From the NCBI RefSeq assembly GCF_040096615.1, contig NZ_JBBMEJ010000011.1:1-64000 (forward strand): 64,000 nucleotides of DNA, written 5' to 3'. The notes under the pieces are model-generated. The model had not been told where the DNA came from. It saw nothing but the letters and a program-made list of their open reading frames with translations, and searched no databases. Each line of letters opens with the position of its first letter. Position 1 is the stretch's first letter. Below, piece by piece: positions 51,032 through 60,003 of this stretch. The stretch comes from Blautia_A aquisgranensis. Its GTDB lineage: Bacteria; Bacillota; Clostridia; Lachnospirales; Lachnospiraceae. A program made the translations under genes and the position numbers.

Positions 51032-52531
51032 ATGGCAAAATATATTATGGCGCTGGATTCCGGAACTACCAGCAACCGCTGTATTCTGTTTGACGAAAAC
51101 GGACAGATCTGCAGTGTGGCACAGAAGGAATTTGTCCAGCATTTTCCGAAACCGGGCTGGGTGGAGCACGATGCAGGTGAGATCTGGTCGACTCAGCTTT
51201 CCGTTGCCAGAGAGGCAATGAATCAGATTGAAGCCACAGCAGAGGATATCGCGGCGATCGGTATCACGAATCAGAGAGAGACAACCATCGTCTGGGACAA
51301 AAATACCGGTCAGCCTGTGTATCATGCCATCGTGTGGCAGTGCAGAAGAACAGCAGAATATTGTGACAGCCTGAAGGAAAAAGGTCTGGAGGAAAAATTC
51401 CGTCAGAAAACAGGACTTGTCATTGATGCTTATTTTTCTGCAACCAAGGTGAAATGGATCCTGGATAATGTGGAAGGTGCCAGAGAGCGGGCAGAGCGGG
51501 GAGAGCTTCTGTTCGGTACTGTTGAAACATGGCTGATCTGGAAGCTGACAAGAGGAGCTGTCCATGTGACCGATTATTCCAATGCGTCCAGAACCATGAT
51601 GTTTAACATCAATACACTGGAGTGGGATGATGAGATCCTGGAGGAGCTGGGGATTCCGAAGTGTATGCTTCCCCAGGTAAAAGAATCCAGTGAGATCTAC
51701 GGGGAAACAGATCCGGCATTTTTCGGCGGAAGGATACCGGTGGCCGGTGCTGCCGGAGATCAGCAGGCAGCGCTGTTCGGACAGGCCTGCTTTGAAAAAG
51801 GTGAGACGAAGAATACATATGGAACAGGTGGCTTTCTTCTGATGAACGCAGGCGATAAGCCGGTGTTCTCAGATAACGGACTTGTAACGACCATTGGATG
51901 GGGTCTTAACGGTAAAGTGACCTACGTTCTGGAGGGCTCGGTTTTTGTGGCCGGTGCAGCGATCCAGTGGCTTCGGGACGAGCTTCATCTGGTAGATTCC
52001 GCTTCGGATACGGAGTATTTTGCAGGTAAGGTGCCGGATGCCAACGGCTGTTATGTGGTGCCTGCTTTTACAGGACTTGGTGCACCGTATTGGGATCAGT
52101 ATGCACGTGGAACCATCGTAGGTCTGACACGTGGCGTAAATAAATACCATATTGTGCGCGCAACGCTGGAATCGCTGGCATATCAGGTGAATGATGTGCT
52201 TGAAGCCATGAAGGAGGACGCAGGAAGTGAGATCGCTGTGCTCCGTGTAGACGGTGGTGCAAGCGCGAACAATCTTCTTCTGCAGATCCAGGCAGATATC
52301 AGCAATGTGGCGGTAGAACGGCCGGAATGCATTGAGACAACTGCACTGGGAGCCGCATATCTGGCAGGTCTTGCAGTTGGATTCTGGGAAAGCAGAGAGG
52401 CGGTTCTGGAGAGTCGAAAGGTTGACCGTATTTTCCAGACGGAAATTGATGAGGAGAAGCGCGGTACCATGCTGAAAGGCTGGAGAGCCGCAGTGGGCTG
52501 CTCCAGGGACTGGATCAAGAAGATCCGGTAG
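51032..52531 (+). CDS. glpK: glycerol kinase
   Basis: A 499-residue FGGY kinase; converts glycerol and ATP to glycerol 3-phosphate. N-terminal ALDSGTTSNRCILFDENG is the ATP site. GITNQRETTIVWDKNTGQP, AIVWQCRRT and GTVETWLIWKLT are diagnostic of GlpK. GDQQAALFGQ and GTGGFLLMNAG bind ATP and glycerol, and LYRD-like motifs are replaced by the expected Clostridia forms. GGAGG is 7 bases before the ATG. Last gene of the glp cluster. No glpF facilitator gene is in the window. Confidence 0.95.
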   Translation: MAKYIMALDSGTTSNRCILFDENGQICSVAQKEFVQHFPKPGWVEHDAGEIWSTQLSVAREAMNQIEATAEDIAAIGITNQRETTIVWDKNTGQPVYHAIVWQCRRTAEYCDSLKEKGLEEKFRQKTGLVIDAYFSATKVKWILDNVEGARERAERGELLFGTVETWLIWKLTRGAVHVTDYSNASRTMMFNINTLEWDDEILEELGIPKCMLPQVKESSEIYGETDPAFFGGRIPVAGAAGDQQAALFGQACFEKGETKNTYGTGGFLLMNAGDKPVFSDNGLVTTIGWGLNGKVTYVLEGSVFVAGAAIQWLRDELHLVDSASDTEYFAGKVPDANGCYVVPAFTGLGAPYWDQYARGTIVGLTRGVNKYHIVRATLESLAYQVNDVLEAMKEDAGSEIAVLRVDGGASANNLLLQIQADISNVAVERPECIETTALGAAYLAGLAVGFWESREAVLESRKVDRIFQTEIDEEKRGTMLKGWRAAVGCSRDWIKKIR

Positions 52532-52540
52532 GATAAAAAC

Positions 52541-52582
52541 AACGTAAAAGAGGGGCTGCCGTGGCAGTCCCTCTTTTACGTT
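52541..52582. terminator. 20-bp-stem hairpin between glpK and the minus-strand gene
   Basis: The arms 52541-52560 and 52563-52582 pair over 20 bp with one G-U and a two-base loop. The T-rich flank is on the minus-strand side (reading GTTTTTATCC), so it mainly ends the DUF6465-type transcript. For glpK the T's lie inside the stem. Confidence 0.7.
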
Positions 52583-52621
52583 ATCATATGATAGTACGGC
52601 GGAAAATATTCCGCAAAAAAA

Positions 52622-53032
52622 TTACAGAGTGGTCAGATCGATCTTGTAATCGTCGGAACCTTCTCCGTCTGCAGTATAGTAAGCTGCTCTTTCTTCTGCA
52701 TTTACATAGATGTGGAGCTCTTTACCTTTCAGGCCTTTTGCTTCTGCATCTTTCTTAACAGCTGTCTCGAGGTCTGCAACTGTGATGGATGTCTCAAAAA
52801 TTTCAAGTGTGATGCCGCTGATCTTATGGCTCTTTACAGTATTTTTTACTTCTTCTACTACTTCCGGTGCCTTGGCTGCTACGGTCTCGGTTGCTTTCTT
52901 TACTGCTTTTACAGTTTTCTCAGCTGCAGGTGTTTTTTCGATTTTTTCTACAGTTGATTTAACAGTAGCCTTGGCTTTTGTGGTTGCGCTCTTCAGGTTA
53001 TTTGTGGCTCTGTTGTTTCTTTTTTTCTCCAT
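52622..53032 (-). CDS. DUF6465 family protein with histone-like Ala/Lys N-terminus
   Basis: 136 residues. The first 70 are Ala/Lys/Thr/Val-rich and repetitive (KATVKSTVEKIEKT, AVKKATETVAAKAP), like histone H1 tails or a long charged helix. The rest is a compact domain (GITLEIFETSITVADLETAVKKDAEAKG...HIYVNAEERAAYYTADGEG), which I recognise as DUF6465, common in Lachnospiraceae and of unknown role. No membrane segment or enzyme motif. Single gene with its own terminator. Confidence 0.78.
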   Translation of the reverse strand: MEKKRNNRATNNLKSATTKAKATVKSTVEKIEKTPAAEKTVKAVKKATETVAAKAPEVVEEVKNTVKSHKISGITLEIFETSITVADLETAVKKDAEAKGLKGKELHIYVNAEERAAYYTADGEGSDDYKIDLTTL

Positions 53033-53205
53033 AATGGAACACTCCCTTCCACATATTTACCTGGCAGAAAATGGTTCTGCCGGAATATGTACCCGTCTAC
53101 AGTACCATGAATCTGCAGGAAAGTCAAATTTTTGCCAGGGTGTTGCTTTTTTCGGAGGTGTCGTTTAAACTGAGAGACAGAGAAAAAGGACAGGGGAAAT
53201 GAAGC

Positions 53206-54201
53206 GTGAAAAATATTCAGGAAGACATCAGATCAGGAAATTTTAAGCAGGTGTATCTTCTCTATGGAGAGGAAGCTTATCTGAAACAGCAGTATAAGAG
53301 AAATCTTGTGAAGGCTCTGAATCCGGATGACGATACCATGAACTTTGCGAAATATGAAGGGAAAGGGATTGATATCAGGGAACTGATCAGCCTTTTTGAT
53401 ACCATGCCATTTTTTGCGGAGCGCAGAGTGGTTCTTTTGGAGGACACAGGATTTTTTAAGAATAAATGTGAGGAACTGGCGGACTATATGAAAGCGCTTC
53501 CGGATTATCTGTATCTTGTATTCTGCGAGTCTGAGGTGGATAAGCGAAGCCGCATGTACAAGGCGGTGAAAGCCTGCGGAAGCATCGGGGAGTTTAAACA
53601 GCAGGATGAGAAGACACTGATGCGCTGGGCTGCCGGAATTCTTGGAAAAAACGGCAGGAAGATCACCCAGAGGGATGTGGAGCTGCTTTTGTCCATGACA
53701 GGAACCGATATGGGGAATTTGAGGATGGAGCTGGAAAAACTAATCTCCTATACAGAGGGAAGGGAGATTGTGGCCAGAGAGGATATCCAGGCTGTCTGCA
53801 CGACACAGACAACCAATAAGATCTTTGATATGGTGCGGGCAGTAACCGAGAAGAACCAGAAACGGGCACTGGATCTGTACTATGATCTTCTGACGCTGAG
53901 GGAGCCGCCCATGCGAATCCTGTTTCTTCTGGCAAAACAGTTCCGTCAGATCTGCCTGACGAAGAAGCTTTCGGGAGAGGGACTTTCCCAGACGGAGATC
54001 GCTTCCAAGCTCGGTGTGCCGTCTTTTGTTGTGCGAAACCTGGCTGCCTGTGCCAGATCGTACACAGTGGAAGAGCTTGAGAATGCAGTGCGTGATTTCG
54101 TGGATGCGGAGGAAGCGGTGAAGACTGGTACACTTGGAGATGTGCTCAGTGTGGAGCTTCTGATCGTGAAGTACAGCTCGGCACAGAGCAGGAGCGCGTA
54201 A
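53206..54201 (+). CDS. holA: DNA polymerase III subunit delta
   Basis: A 331-residue clamp-loader subunit; opens and loads the beta sliding clamp. N-terminal VYLLYGEEAYLKQQYKRNL is typical of HolA (a degenerate P-loop domain), RRVVLLEDTGFFK and LYLVFCESEVDKRSRMYK follow, and the C-terminal collar domain has PPMRILFLLAKQFRQI. GTG start at 53206 with AGGGGAAATGAAG upstream, a weak site. No other replication gene adjoins it, but the gene order holA-(YgjP)-rpsT-gpr-spoIIP-lepA-hemW is the usual Firmicute arrangement. Confidence 0.92.
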   Translation: MKNIQEDIRSGNFKQVYLLYGEEAYLKQQYKRNLVKALNPDDDTMNFAKYEGKGIDIRELISLFDTMPFFAERRVVLLEDTGFFKNKCEELADYMKALPDYLYLVFCESEVDKRSRMYKAVKACGSIGEFKQQDEKTLMRWAAGILGKNGRKITQRDVELLLSMTGTDMGNLRMELEKLISYTEGREIVAREDIQAVCTTQTTNKIFDMVRAVTEKNQKRALDLYYDLLTLREPPMRILFLLAKQFRQICLTKKLSGEGLSQTEIASKLGVPSFVVRNLAACARSYTVEELENAVRDFVDAEEAVKTGTLGDVLSVELLIVKYSSAQSRSA

Positions 54202-54250
54202 AAAAGAGCAGGCAACGGAAGCGGACTGGGAGTATCCACCTGACGAGCTG

Positions 54251-54817
54251 TTACGGATTCTGCCACAGGGAACGCCCGTTGTCTTTGAGCCATTTTTCGT
54301 AAGTTTTGTATTCCGGCATGACAGAGGCTACCACAGCATAAAAAGCCGGAGAGTGGTTCATTTCCTTCCGGTGTGCCAGCTCGTGAATGACAACATAATC
54401 AAGAACCTTTTCCGGAGCGAAGATCAGACGCCAGTTGAAATTCAGATTTCCTTCACTGGTACAGCTTCCCCAGCGGGTCTTCTGCTCGCGGATGGTGATA
54501 CGGCCGTAGGTTACGCCCATTTTTCCGGCGTATACTGCGGTTTTTCTTTTGAATATTTTTCGGGCAGATTCCATATAATAGCTGCGGCGGAAATCGGAAA
54601 GAGGCGGATTTTTCGGAGTCTCGGAAGATGACTCAGGTGTTGCATGGGAGAGATGCTTTAAAATCCAGCTTTCTTTCTGTGTGAGAAAAGCATCAATCGT
54701 GGAATCGGACATTGTGCGTGGCGCGCGTACAGTAACCTGGCCGGTAGTGCTGACCTGGATAGCCAGAGTTTTGCGGTTACTGCGGATCAGACTGTAGGGG
54801 AAGGGATGCCGGGTCAT
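54251..54817 (-). CDS. YgjP-like M48-related metallopeptidase
   Basis: 188 residues. The YgjP/DUF45 pattern is clear: KTLAIQVSTTGQVTVRAPR at the start, ITIREQKTRWGSCTSEGNLNFNW, and the zinc motif VIHELAHRKEMNHSPAFY (HExxH plus a downstream His). Soluble. The substrate of this family is not settled. Start at 54817, because AAAGGAG lies just before this ATG. It is inserted on the minus strand between holA and rpsT. Confidence 0.85.
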   Translation of the reverse strand: MTRHPFPYSLIRSNRKTLAIQVSTTGQVTVRAPRTMSDSTIDAFLTQKESWILKHLSHATPESSSETPKNPPLSDFRRSYYMESARKIFKRKTAVYAGKMGVTYGRITIREQKTRWGSCTSEGNLNFNWRLIFAPEKVLDYVVIHELAHRKEMNHSPAFYAVVASVMPEYKTYEKWLKDNGRSLWQNP

Positions 54818-54857
54818 ACAAAAACTCCTTTCAATCAAGAATAAAAATATCCGGAAA

Positions 54858-54893
54858 TAGAAAAAAGACAGTCGCTGACGGTTCGACTGTCTT
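54858..54893 (-). terminator. terminator of rpsT
   Basis: On the minus strand AAGACAGTCG pairs with CGACTGTCTT, followed by TTTTCT. It ends the rpsT message, between rpsT and the YgjP-like gene. Confidence 0.8.
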
Positions 54894-54934
54894 CCTTTTA
54901 CTTATAAGCTTATAACTAAAATGTCCCTGGTCTA

Positions 54935-55198
54935 TTACGCAATGCTGTTGACAGCTTTGGAAAGACGGGAAATTTTTCTGGCGCAGTTATTTTTGTGATA
55001 AACGCCCTTGGATGTAGCTTTGCTGATTGTGGAGATTGCGTCCTTAAGAGCAACCTCTGCAGCTGCCTTATCCTTATTCTCAACTGCTGTCTCAACTTTC
55101 TTGATGGAAGTCTTAACTGCAGAACGGATTGCTTTGTTTCTTGCAGCCTTAGTTCTGTTAACTAAGATTCTCTTCTTTGCGGATTTAATGTTAGCCAA
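54935..55198 (-). CDS. rpsT: 30S ribosomal protein S20
   Basis: 87 residues, basic, with ANIKSAKKRILVNRTKAARNKA at the start and NNCARKISRLSKAVNSI at the end, the standard S20 ends. The start is a TTG at 55198: GGAGG lies 8 bases before it and translation then begins exactly at the conserved ANIKSAKKR. A GTG 9 bases upstream would overlap the ribosome binding site. UUG is also the start codon of E. coli rpsT, where it is tied to autoregulation. It has its own promoter and terminator. Confidence 0.96.
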   Translation of the reverse strand: MANIKSAKKRILVNRTKAARNKAIRSAVKTSIKKVETAVENKDKAAAEVALKDAISTISKATSKGVYHKNNCARKISRLSKAVNSIA

Positions 55199-55274
55199 TT
55201 CGTACACCTCCGATTCCTAAAATATAATAATAAAATTACATTCACAGGAACAGACACGGGCGCTCCTATGAAAC

Positions 55275-55303
55275 ATGCTTATATATATTATTACATACAG
55301 TCA
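55275..55303 (-). promoter_or_regulatory. promoter of rpsT
   Basis: On the minus strand TTGACA (55303-55298), a 17-base spacer and TAATAT (55280-55275). The leader is about 70 bases long. Confidence 0.75.
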
Positions 55304-55498
55304 ATAATGTCAAGATGTTTTTCGGAAAAAATTACAAAAAAATTACGAAAAAATACAAGATGCTGTGGATGACGGGAAAAAGAATACATATTTATGGGAA
55401 AACAGGGAAAAATAGACTGAGAAAAAGCAGAAAATTCTGCGGATCATAATGGAACGCAGAGAAAGTGCAAATTTACAGAAAAAAGAGGATGAGAGAGT

Positions 55499-56428
55499 AT
55501 GGCAGGAAGAACCAGGATCAGGACGGATCTGGCATTGGAGGCAACGGAACGTTTCCAGGAAGAGAACGTGGAAGTGCGGGGAGTGGAGATCCGGGAAAAA
55601 TACGATGAGGAGAAGGATGTGCGGACGACTGTGGTCCGAATCACAACGGAAAATGGAGCGAAGACGATGGGAAAACCGCAGGGAACCTACATTACCATTG
55701 AAGCGCCGGATCTTTCGGTACCGGATGAGGATTATCACCGGGAGATTGCAGAGGAGGTGGCACATCATCTGCGGGAGCTGATCGATTTCGGGCAACAGCA
55801 GTCTGTTCTGGTGGTAGGACTTGGAAATCAGGAGATCACAGCAGATTCTCTTGGCCCGCGCACGGTGGGAAATCTTCATATGACAAGGCATGTGATCCGG
55901 GAGTATGGTCTGAAGGGGAATTGCCACACCAAAATGCACCAGATCAGCGGAATCTCGCCGGGGGTGATGGCGCAGACCGGAATGGAAACACTGGAGATCG
56001 TGCAGGGAGTTGTCTCAGAAACAAAGCCGGATGTGGTGATCGCCGTCGATGCGCTGGCTGCCAGAAGCACAGCAAGGCTGAACCGGACGATCCAGATCAC
56101 AGATACCGGGATCAGCCCTGGCTCCGGGGTGGGAAATCACAGAGAAGGACTGAACGAGGAGAATCTTTCGGTGCGGGTGATCGGGATCGGTGTGCCGACG
56201 GTGGTAGATGCGGCGACGATCGTCCACGATTCCATGGCAAGTCTTCTGGATGCGCTGGAGGAAGAGGAACAGAAGGAATTTCTGGAGGAGATGATCTCGC
56301 CGAAGCTTTATACCATGTTTGTGACCCCAAAAGATGTGGATGAGACGGTAAAATACTTAAGTTTTACAATCTCAGAGGGGCTGAACATGGCATTTTCCGA
56401 TAGTCTAATCAGAGAGGACATGTCATAA
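55499..56428 (+). CDS. gpr: GPR endopeptidase (spore protease)
   Basis: A 309-residue aspartic-type protease made in the forespore. It degrades small acid-soluble proteins (SASP) at germination. The N-terminal RIRTDLALEATERF is the zymogen processing region. LVVGLGNQEITADSLGPRTV, KMHQISGISPGVMAQTGMET and VDALAARSTARLNRTIQITDTGISPGSGVGN are the conserved GPR blocks. Divergent from rpsT and followed 23 bases later by spoIIP, the usual order. It shows that the organism can sporulate. Confidence 0.95.
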   Translation: MAGRTRIRTDLALEATERFQEENVEVRGVEIREKYDEEKDVRTTVVRITTENGAKTMGKPQGTYITIEAPDLSVPDEDYHREIAEEVAHHLRELIDFGQQQSVLVVGLGNQEITADSLGPRTVGNLHMTRHVIREYGLKGNCHTKMHQISGISPGVMAQTGMETLEIVQGVVSETKPDVVIAVDALAARSTARLNRTIQITDTGISPGSGVGNHREGLNEENLSVRVIGIGVPTVVDAATIVHDSMASLLDALEEEEQKEFLEEMISPKLYTMFVTPKDVDETVKYLSFTISEGLNMAFSDSLIREDMS

Positions 56429-56451
56429 AATACCATAAGAGGTGATCGTGG

Positions 56452-57723
56452 GTGACGAATATCCAGAGAGCATTCTGCGTGGTGTTAAGCCTGGTCTTTC
56501 TTTGTGTTGTGGCCGCGCTTCCGGGAGATTTTTTCAGGCATGGAGAGATATACAGGCAGCTGCCGCTGTACTGCTTTCTGGAAAAGAAGGCTTTGCAGGA
56601 GGAAAAGGGCAGGGATCTGGAAACGGAGATGCTTTTGCAGGAAAAAAATGCAGAGCATCTTGGGGAGGAAGTCCAGGCGGAGAACAAAAAAGAACAGGAG
56701 GAACTGCTTCTGGCGGAGGTTCGGGAGGCTGAGAAGGAAGAAAGTGCAGATCGTCAGGTGCAAAATGAAACAGAAACTGAAAAGAAACAGCCGGTAACAG
56801 GAAAAGAACAAAATGGGCAGGGAAAATCAGAAGAAACGGATACAGAACAGTTAAAAGGAAAGACAGAGAAGCAGTCGCCAGAAACGCCCGGAACAAAATC
56901 AGCCGCAGACAGCAAGGAGACTGTGGCGCATCCACAGATTGATCTGTCCCCGGCAAAACTTGCGGATTTTGATTATGTAATGAATCAGTTTTTTATTCTG
57001 GATTCCAATACGGTGACGAATGCAGGGCAGATCAGCGGGACAAGGTTTTTGAAAAAGGATCTGTCCATAAAACAGGACGGAAAAGTACCACAGATCCTGA
57101 TCTATCACACCCATTCCCAGGAAACTTTTTCGGATTCCAGGGAAGGTGAGGTGGAGGATACGATCGTGGGAGTGGGGAATTATCTAACGGAGCTTCTGGA
57201 GAAGGATTACGGTTACAAGGTGATCCATGTGACAGATGCTTTTGATCTGATGGGCGGGCAGCTGGACCGGAGCAAAGCCTACGATTATGCAAGAGCTTCC
57301 ATAGAAAAGGTTCTGGAGGAGAATCCTACAGTTGAAGTTGTCATTGATCTTCACAGGGATGGCGTGCCGGATGACCGTCATCTGGTGACGGAGATCGACG
57401 GAAAGCCAACAGCGCAGATCCTTTTTTATAATGGGTTGAGCTATACAGTCAGTCAGGGCGCGGTCAGTTACCTGCCAAACCCTTACATAGAAGATAACCT
57501 GGCATTTTCTTTCCAGCTGGAATACCAGGCAGCGCAGTACTATCCGCAGTTTTACAGGGGAATCTATCTGGCAGGGCTACGCTATAATCTCCATTTAAAG
57601 CCCAGGGCACTTCTCCTGGAAGCCGGAGCACAGACCAATACAGTTCAGGAAGTCCGAAATGCCATGGAACCTTTTGCAGATATCTTAAACAGAGTGCTGA
57701 AAGGCAGTGACAAAAACGGATAA
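56452..57723 (+). CDS. spoIIP: stage II sporulation protein P (SpoIIP)
   Basis: 423 residues. One N-terminal membrane anchor (about 8-25), a long Glu/Lys/Gln-rich linker (45-160), then the amidase/endopeptidase domain: ILIYHTHSQETFSD with the zinc-binding His pair, GVGNYLTELLEKDYG, VVIDLHRDGVPD and LLLEAGAQTN with the catalytic Glu. With SpoIID and SpoIIM it thins septal peptidoglycan for engulfment. GTG start at 56452 with AAGAGGTGAT upstream. It probably shares an operon with gpr. Confidence 0.95.
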   Translation: MTNIQRAFCVVLSLVFLCVVAALPGDFFRHGEIYRQLPLYCFLEKKALQEEKGRDLETEMLLQEKNAEHLGEEVQAENKKEQEELLLAEVREAEKEESADRQVQNETETEKKQPVTGKEQNGQGKSEETDTEQLKGKTEKQSPETPGTKSAADSKETVAHPQIDLSPAKLADFDYVMNQFFILDSNTVTNAGQISGTRFLKKDLSIKQDGKVPQILIYHTHSQETFSDSREGEVEDTIVGVGNYLTELLEKDYGYKVIHVTDAFDLMGGQLDRSKAYDYARASIEKVLEENPTVEVVIDLHRDGVPDDRHLVTEIDGKPTAQILFYNGLSYTVSQGAVSYLPNPYIEDNLAFSFQLEYQAAQYYPQFYRGIYLAGLRYNLHLKPRALLLEAGAQTNTVQEVRNAMEPFADILNRVLKGSDKNG

Positions 57724-57802
57724 AATATGATATGATAAAAAGAAGTATGGCAAAATATGCTTTTTTGCCTGCAACAAGAGAAACTTAAGGAGGATTTCCT
57801 GA

Positions 57803-59611
57803 ATGATAGACCAGAGTAAAATTCGAAATTTTTGTATCATTGCACATATTGACCACGGAAAATCGACTCTTGCAGACCGTATCATCGAGATGACCGGGCT
57901 TCTCACAGAGAGGGAGATGCAGGCACAGGTTCTTGATAATATGGAGCTTGAGAGAGAGCGTGGAATTACCATCAAATCCCAGGCGGTTCGTATTGTATAC
58001 AAGGCCAAGGATGGAAATGAGTATATTTTTAACCTGATCGATACTCCCGGACATGTAGATTTTAACTATGAGGTTTCCCGAAGTCTGGCAGCCTGTGACG
58101 GCGCGATCCTTGTTGTGGATGCTGCACAGGGTATAGAGGCACAGACCCTTGCCAATGTATATATGGCACTGGATCATGACCTGGATGTGGTTCCGGTCAT
58201 TAACAAGATCGACCTTCCCAGTGCGGATCCGGAGCGTGTTATCAATGAGATCGAGGATGTGATCGGAATTGAGGCACAGGATGCACCGCAGATCTCTGCA
58301 AAGACCGGCTTAAATGTAGATCAGGTTCTGGAGCAGATCGTAAATAAGGTTCCGGCACCACAGGGCGATGTGGATGCACCGCTGAAAGCACTGATCTTTG
58401 ACTCGGTTTATGATCCGTATAAGGGGGTTATCGTATTCTGCCGAATCAAGGACGGCCGTGTGAAAAAAGGTACAAAGATCCACATGATGGCGACCGGCTT
58501 TACCACCGAGGTCGTTGAGGTGGGATATTTTGGCGCAGGCCAGTTTATTCCATGTGATGAGCTGACAGCAGGTATGGTTGGATATATCACAGCCAGTATC
58601 AAAAATGTCCGTGATACCCGTGTAGGTGATACGGTAACAGATGCAGAGAATCCGTGTGCAGAGGCACTTCCCGGATATAAGAAGGTTAATCCAATGGTTT
58701 ACTGCGGTCTTTATCCGGCAGATGGTGCCAAGTACGGTGATCTTCGTGATGCCCTGGAGAAGCTTCAGTTGAATGATGCGTCCCTTTACTATGAGCCGGA
58801 GACATCGGTTGCACTGGGCTTTGGTTTCCGCTGCGGTTTTCTAGGACTTCTTCATCTGGAGATCATCCAGGAGCGTCTGGAAAGAGAGTACAACCTTGAT
58901 CTGGTAACGACTGCACCAAGTGTTATCTATAAAGTATACAAGACAAACGGCGAAGTGATCGAGCTGACGAACCCGACCAACCTTCCGGATCCGTCTGAGA
59001 TCGAATATATGGAAGAGCCGATGGTTAAGGCTGAGATCATGGTGACAACAGAATTTATCGGTGCGATCATGGATCTCTGCCAGGAGAGACGTGGCCAGTA
59101 CGAGGGCATGGAATATATGGAAGAAACACGTGCACTTCTGAAATACAGACTTCCGCTGAATGAGATCATCTACGATTTTTTTGACGCGCTGAAATCCCGT
59201 TCCAGAGGATATGCTTCCCTGGATTATGAGCTGGATGGCTATGAGAGAAGTGAGCTTGTGAAGCTGGATATTCTGGTAAATAAGGAAGAGGTGGATGCAC
59301 TTTCCTTTATTGTACATGCAGATACAGCCTATGAGCGTGGCAGAAAAATGTGCGAGAAGCTGAAGGATGAAATTCCGAGACAGCTTTTTGAAATCCCGAT
59401 CCAGGCAGCCATCGGAAGCAAGGTTATTGCAAGAGAGACGGTACGGGCTATGCGTAAGGATGTGCTTGCCAAGTGCTATGGTGGTGATATTTCCCGTAAG
59501 AAAAAGCTTCTTGAGAAACAGAAAGAGGGTAAGAAGCGTATGCGCCAGGTAGGTAACGTTGAGATCCCGCAGAAAGCTTTCATGAGTGTTCTGAAGCTGG
59601 ATGACAAATAG
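57803..59611 (+). CDS. lepA: elongation factor 4 (LepA)
   Basis: A 602-residue translational GTPase that acts on stalled or back-translocated ribosomes. G1 AHIDHGKST, G2 RGITI, G3 DTPGH, G4 NKID (VINKIDLPSAD) and G5 SAKTGLN are present, then the LepA-specific C-terminal domain (GKKRMRQVGNVEIPQKAFMSVLKLDD). AAGGAGG precedes the ATG at 57803. It starts the lepA-lipoprotein-hemW run, which is co-directional and tightly spaced. Confidence 0.97.
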   Translation: MIDQSKIRNFCIIAHIDHGKSTLADRIIEMTGLLTEREMQAQVLDNMELERERGITIKSQAVRIVYKAKDGNEYIFNLIDTPGHVDFNYEVSRSLAACDGAILVVDAAQGIEAQTLANVYMALDHDLDVVPVINKIDLPSADPERVINEIEDVIGIEAQDAPQISAKTGLNVDQVLEQIVNKVPAPQGDVDAPLKALIFDSVYDPYKGVIVFCRIKDGRVKKGTKIHMMATGFTTEVVEVGYFGAGQFIPCDELTAGMVGYITASIKNVRDTRVGDTVTDAENPCAEALPGYKKVNPMVYCGLYPADGAKYGDLRDALEKLQLNDASLYYEPETSVALGFGFRCGFLGLLHLEIIQERLEREYNLDLVTTAPSVIYKVYKTNGEVIELTNPTNLPDPSEIEYMEEPMVKAEIMVTTEFIGAIMDLCQERRGQYEGMEYMEETRALLKYRLPLNEIIYDFFDALKSRSRGYASLDYELDGYERSELVKLDILVNKEEVDALSFIVHADTAYERGRKMCEKLKDEIPRQLFEIPIQAAIGSKVIARETVRAMRKDVLAKCYGGDISRKKKLLEKQKEGKKRMRQVGNVEIPQKAFMSVLKLDDK

Positions 59612-59622
59612 GAGATGACTTT

Positions 59623-60003
59623 TTGGAAAAAAATATAAAAAGACTGTTTCTGGCAGCAGGACTTCTGGCTATATCAGGAGCTCTGCTCACCGGATGCGGT
59701 TCAAAGAAAAAAACAGATGCAGCGGACAGTGTGATCAAGATCAGCACGGCACCGGAGCCCACCGTTACACCAGATCCGAAGACGGTAGATCCGGACGCGG
59801 TGACAACGAATGGAAATCTGACCATGGTAAACGAGTATCTGGCTGAAAATGGCGGAAAGTCACTGGGCGCGGATGCCGTGACACCAACACCTGCAGGGGC
59901 ATCGGATACTGCCGAGGCAGATTCCGGAAGTGATAATAGCGGTTCTGACGATACTGGGGCAGACAACAGCGATACAGGAGAGGGAGATACGGATGGAGAA
60001 TAG
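59623..60003 (+). CDS. small putative lipoprotein
   Basis: A 126-residue protein with a lipoprotein signal: basic MEKNIKRLF, a hydrophobic core and the lipobox LLTGC, with Cys at about residue 25. The mature part is Thr/Pro/Asp-rich, and the last 40 residues are almost only Gly/Ser/Asp/Glu/Asn. TTG start at 59623 preceded by AGGAGA, 11 bases after lepA stops; no ATG is available. It overlaps hemW by 11 bases, so the three are translationally linked. Function unknown; no domain recognised. Confidence 0.75.
   Translation: MEKNIKRLFLAAGLLAISGALLTGCGSKKKTDAADSVIKISTAPEPTVTPDPKTVDPDAVTTNGNLTMVNEYLAENGGKSLGADAVTPTPAGASDTAEADSGSDNSGSDDTGADNSDTGEGDTDGE

Noticed and set aside
55360..55498. Sigma-G promoter of gpr
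   Set aside because: GGATG (55367) and CATATTT (55387) resemble the two boxes, but the 15-base spacing is too short.
57748..57770. Terminator after spoIIP (GGCAAAA/TTTTGCC)
   Set aside because: The arms are short and A/T-rich, and no T-run follows the stem.
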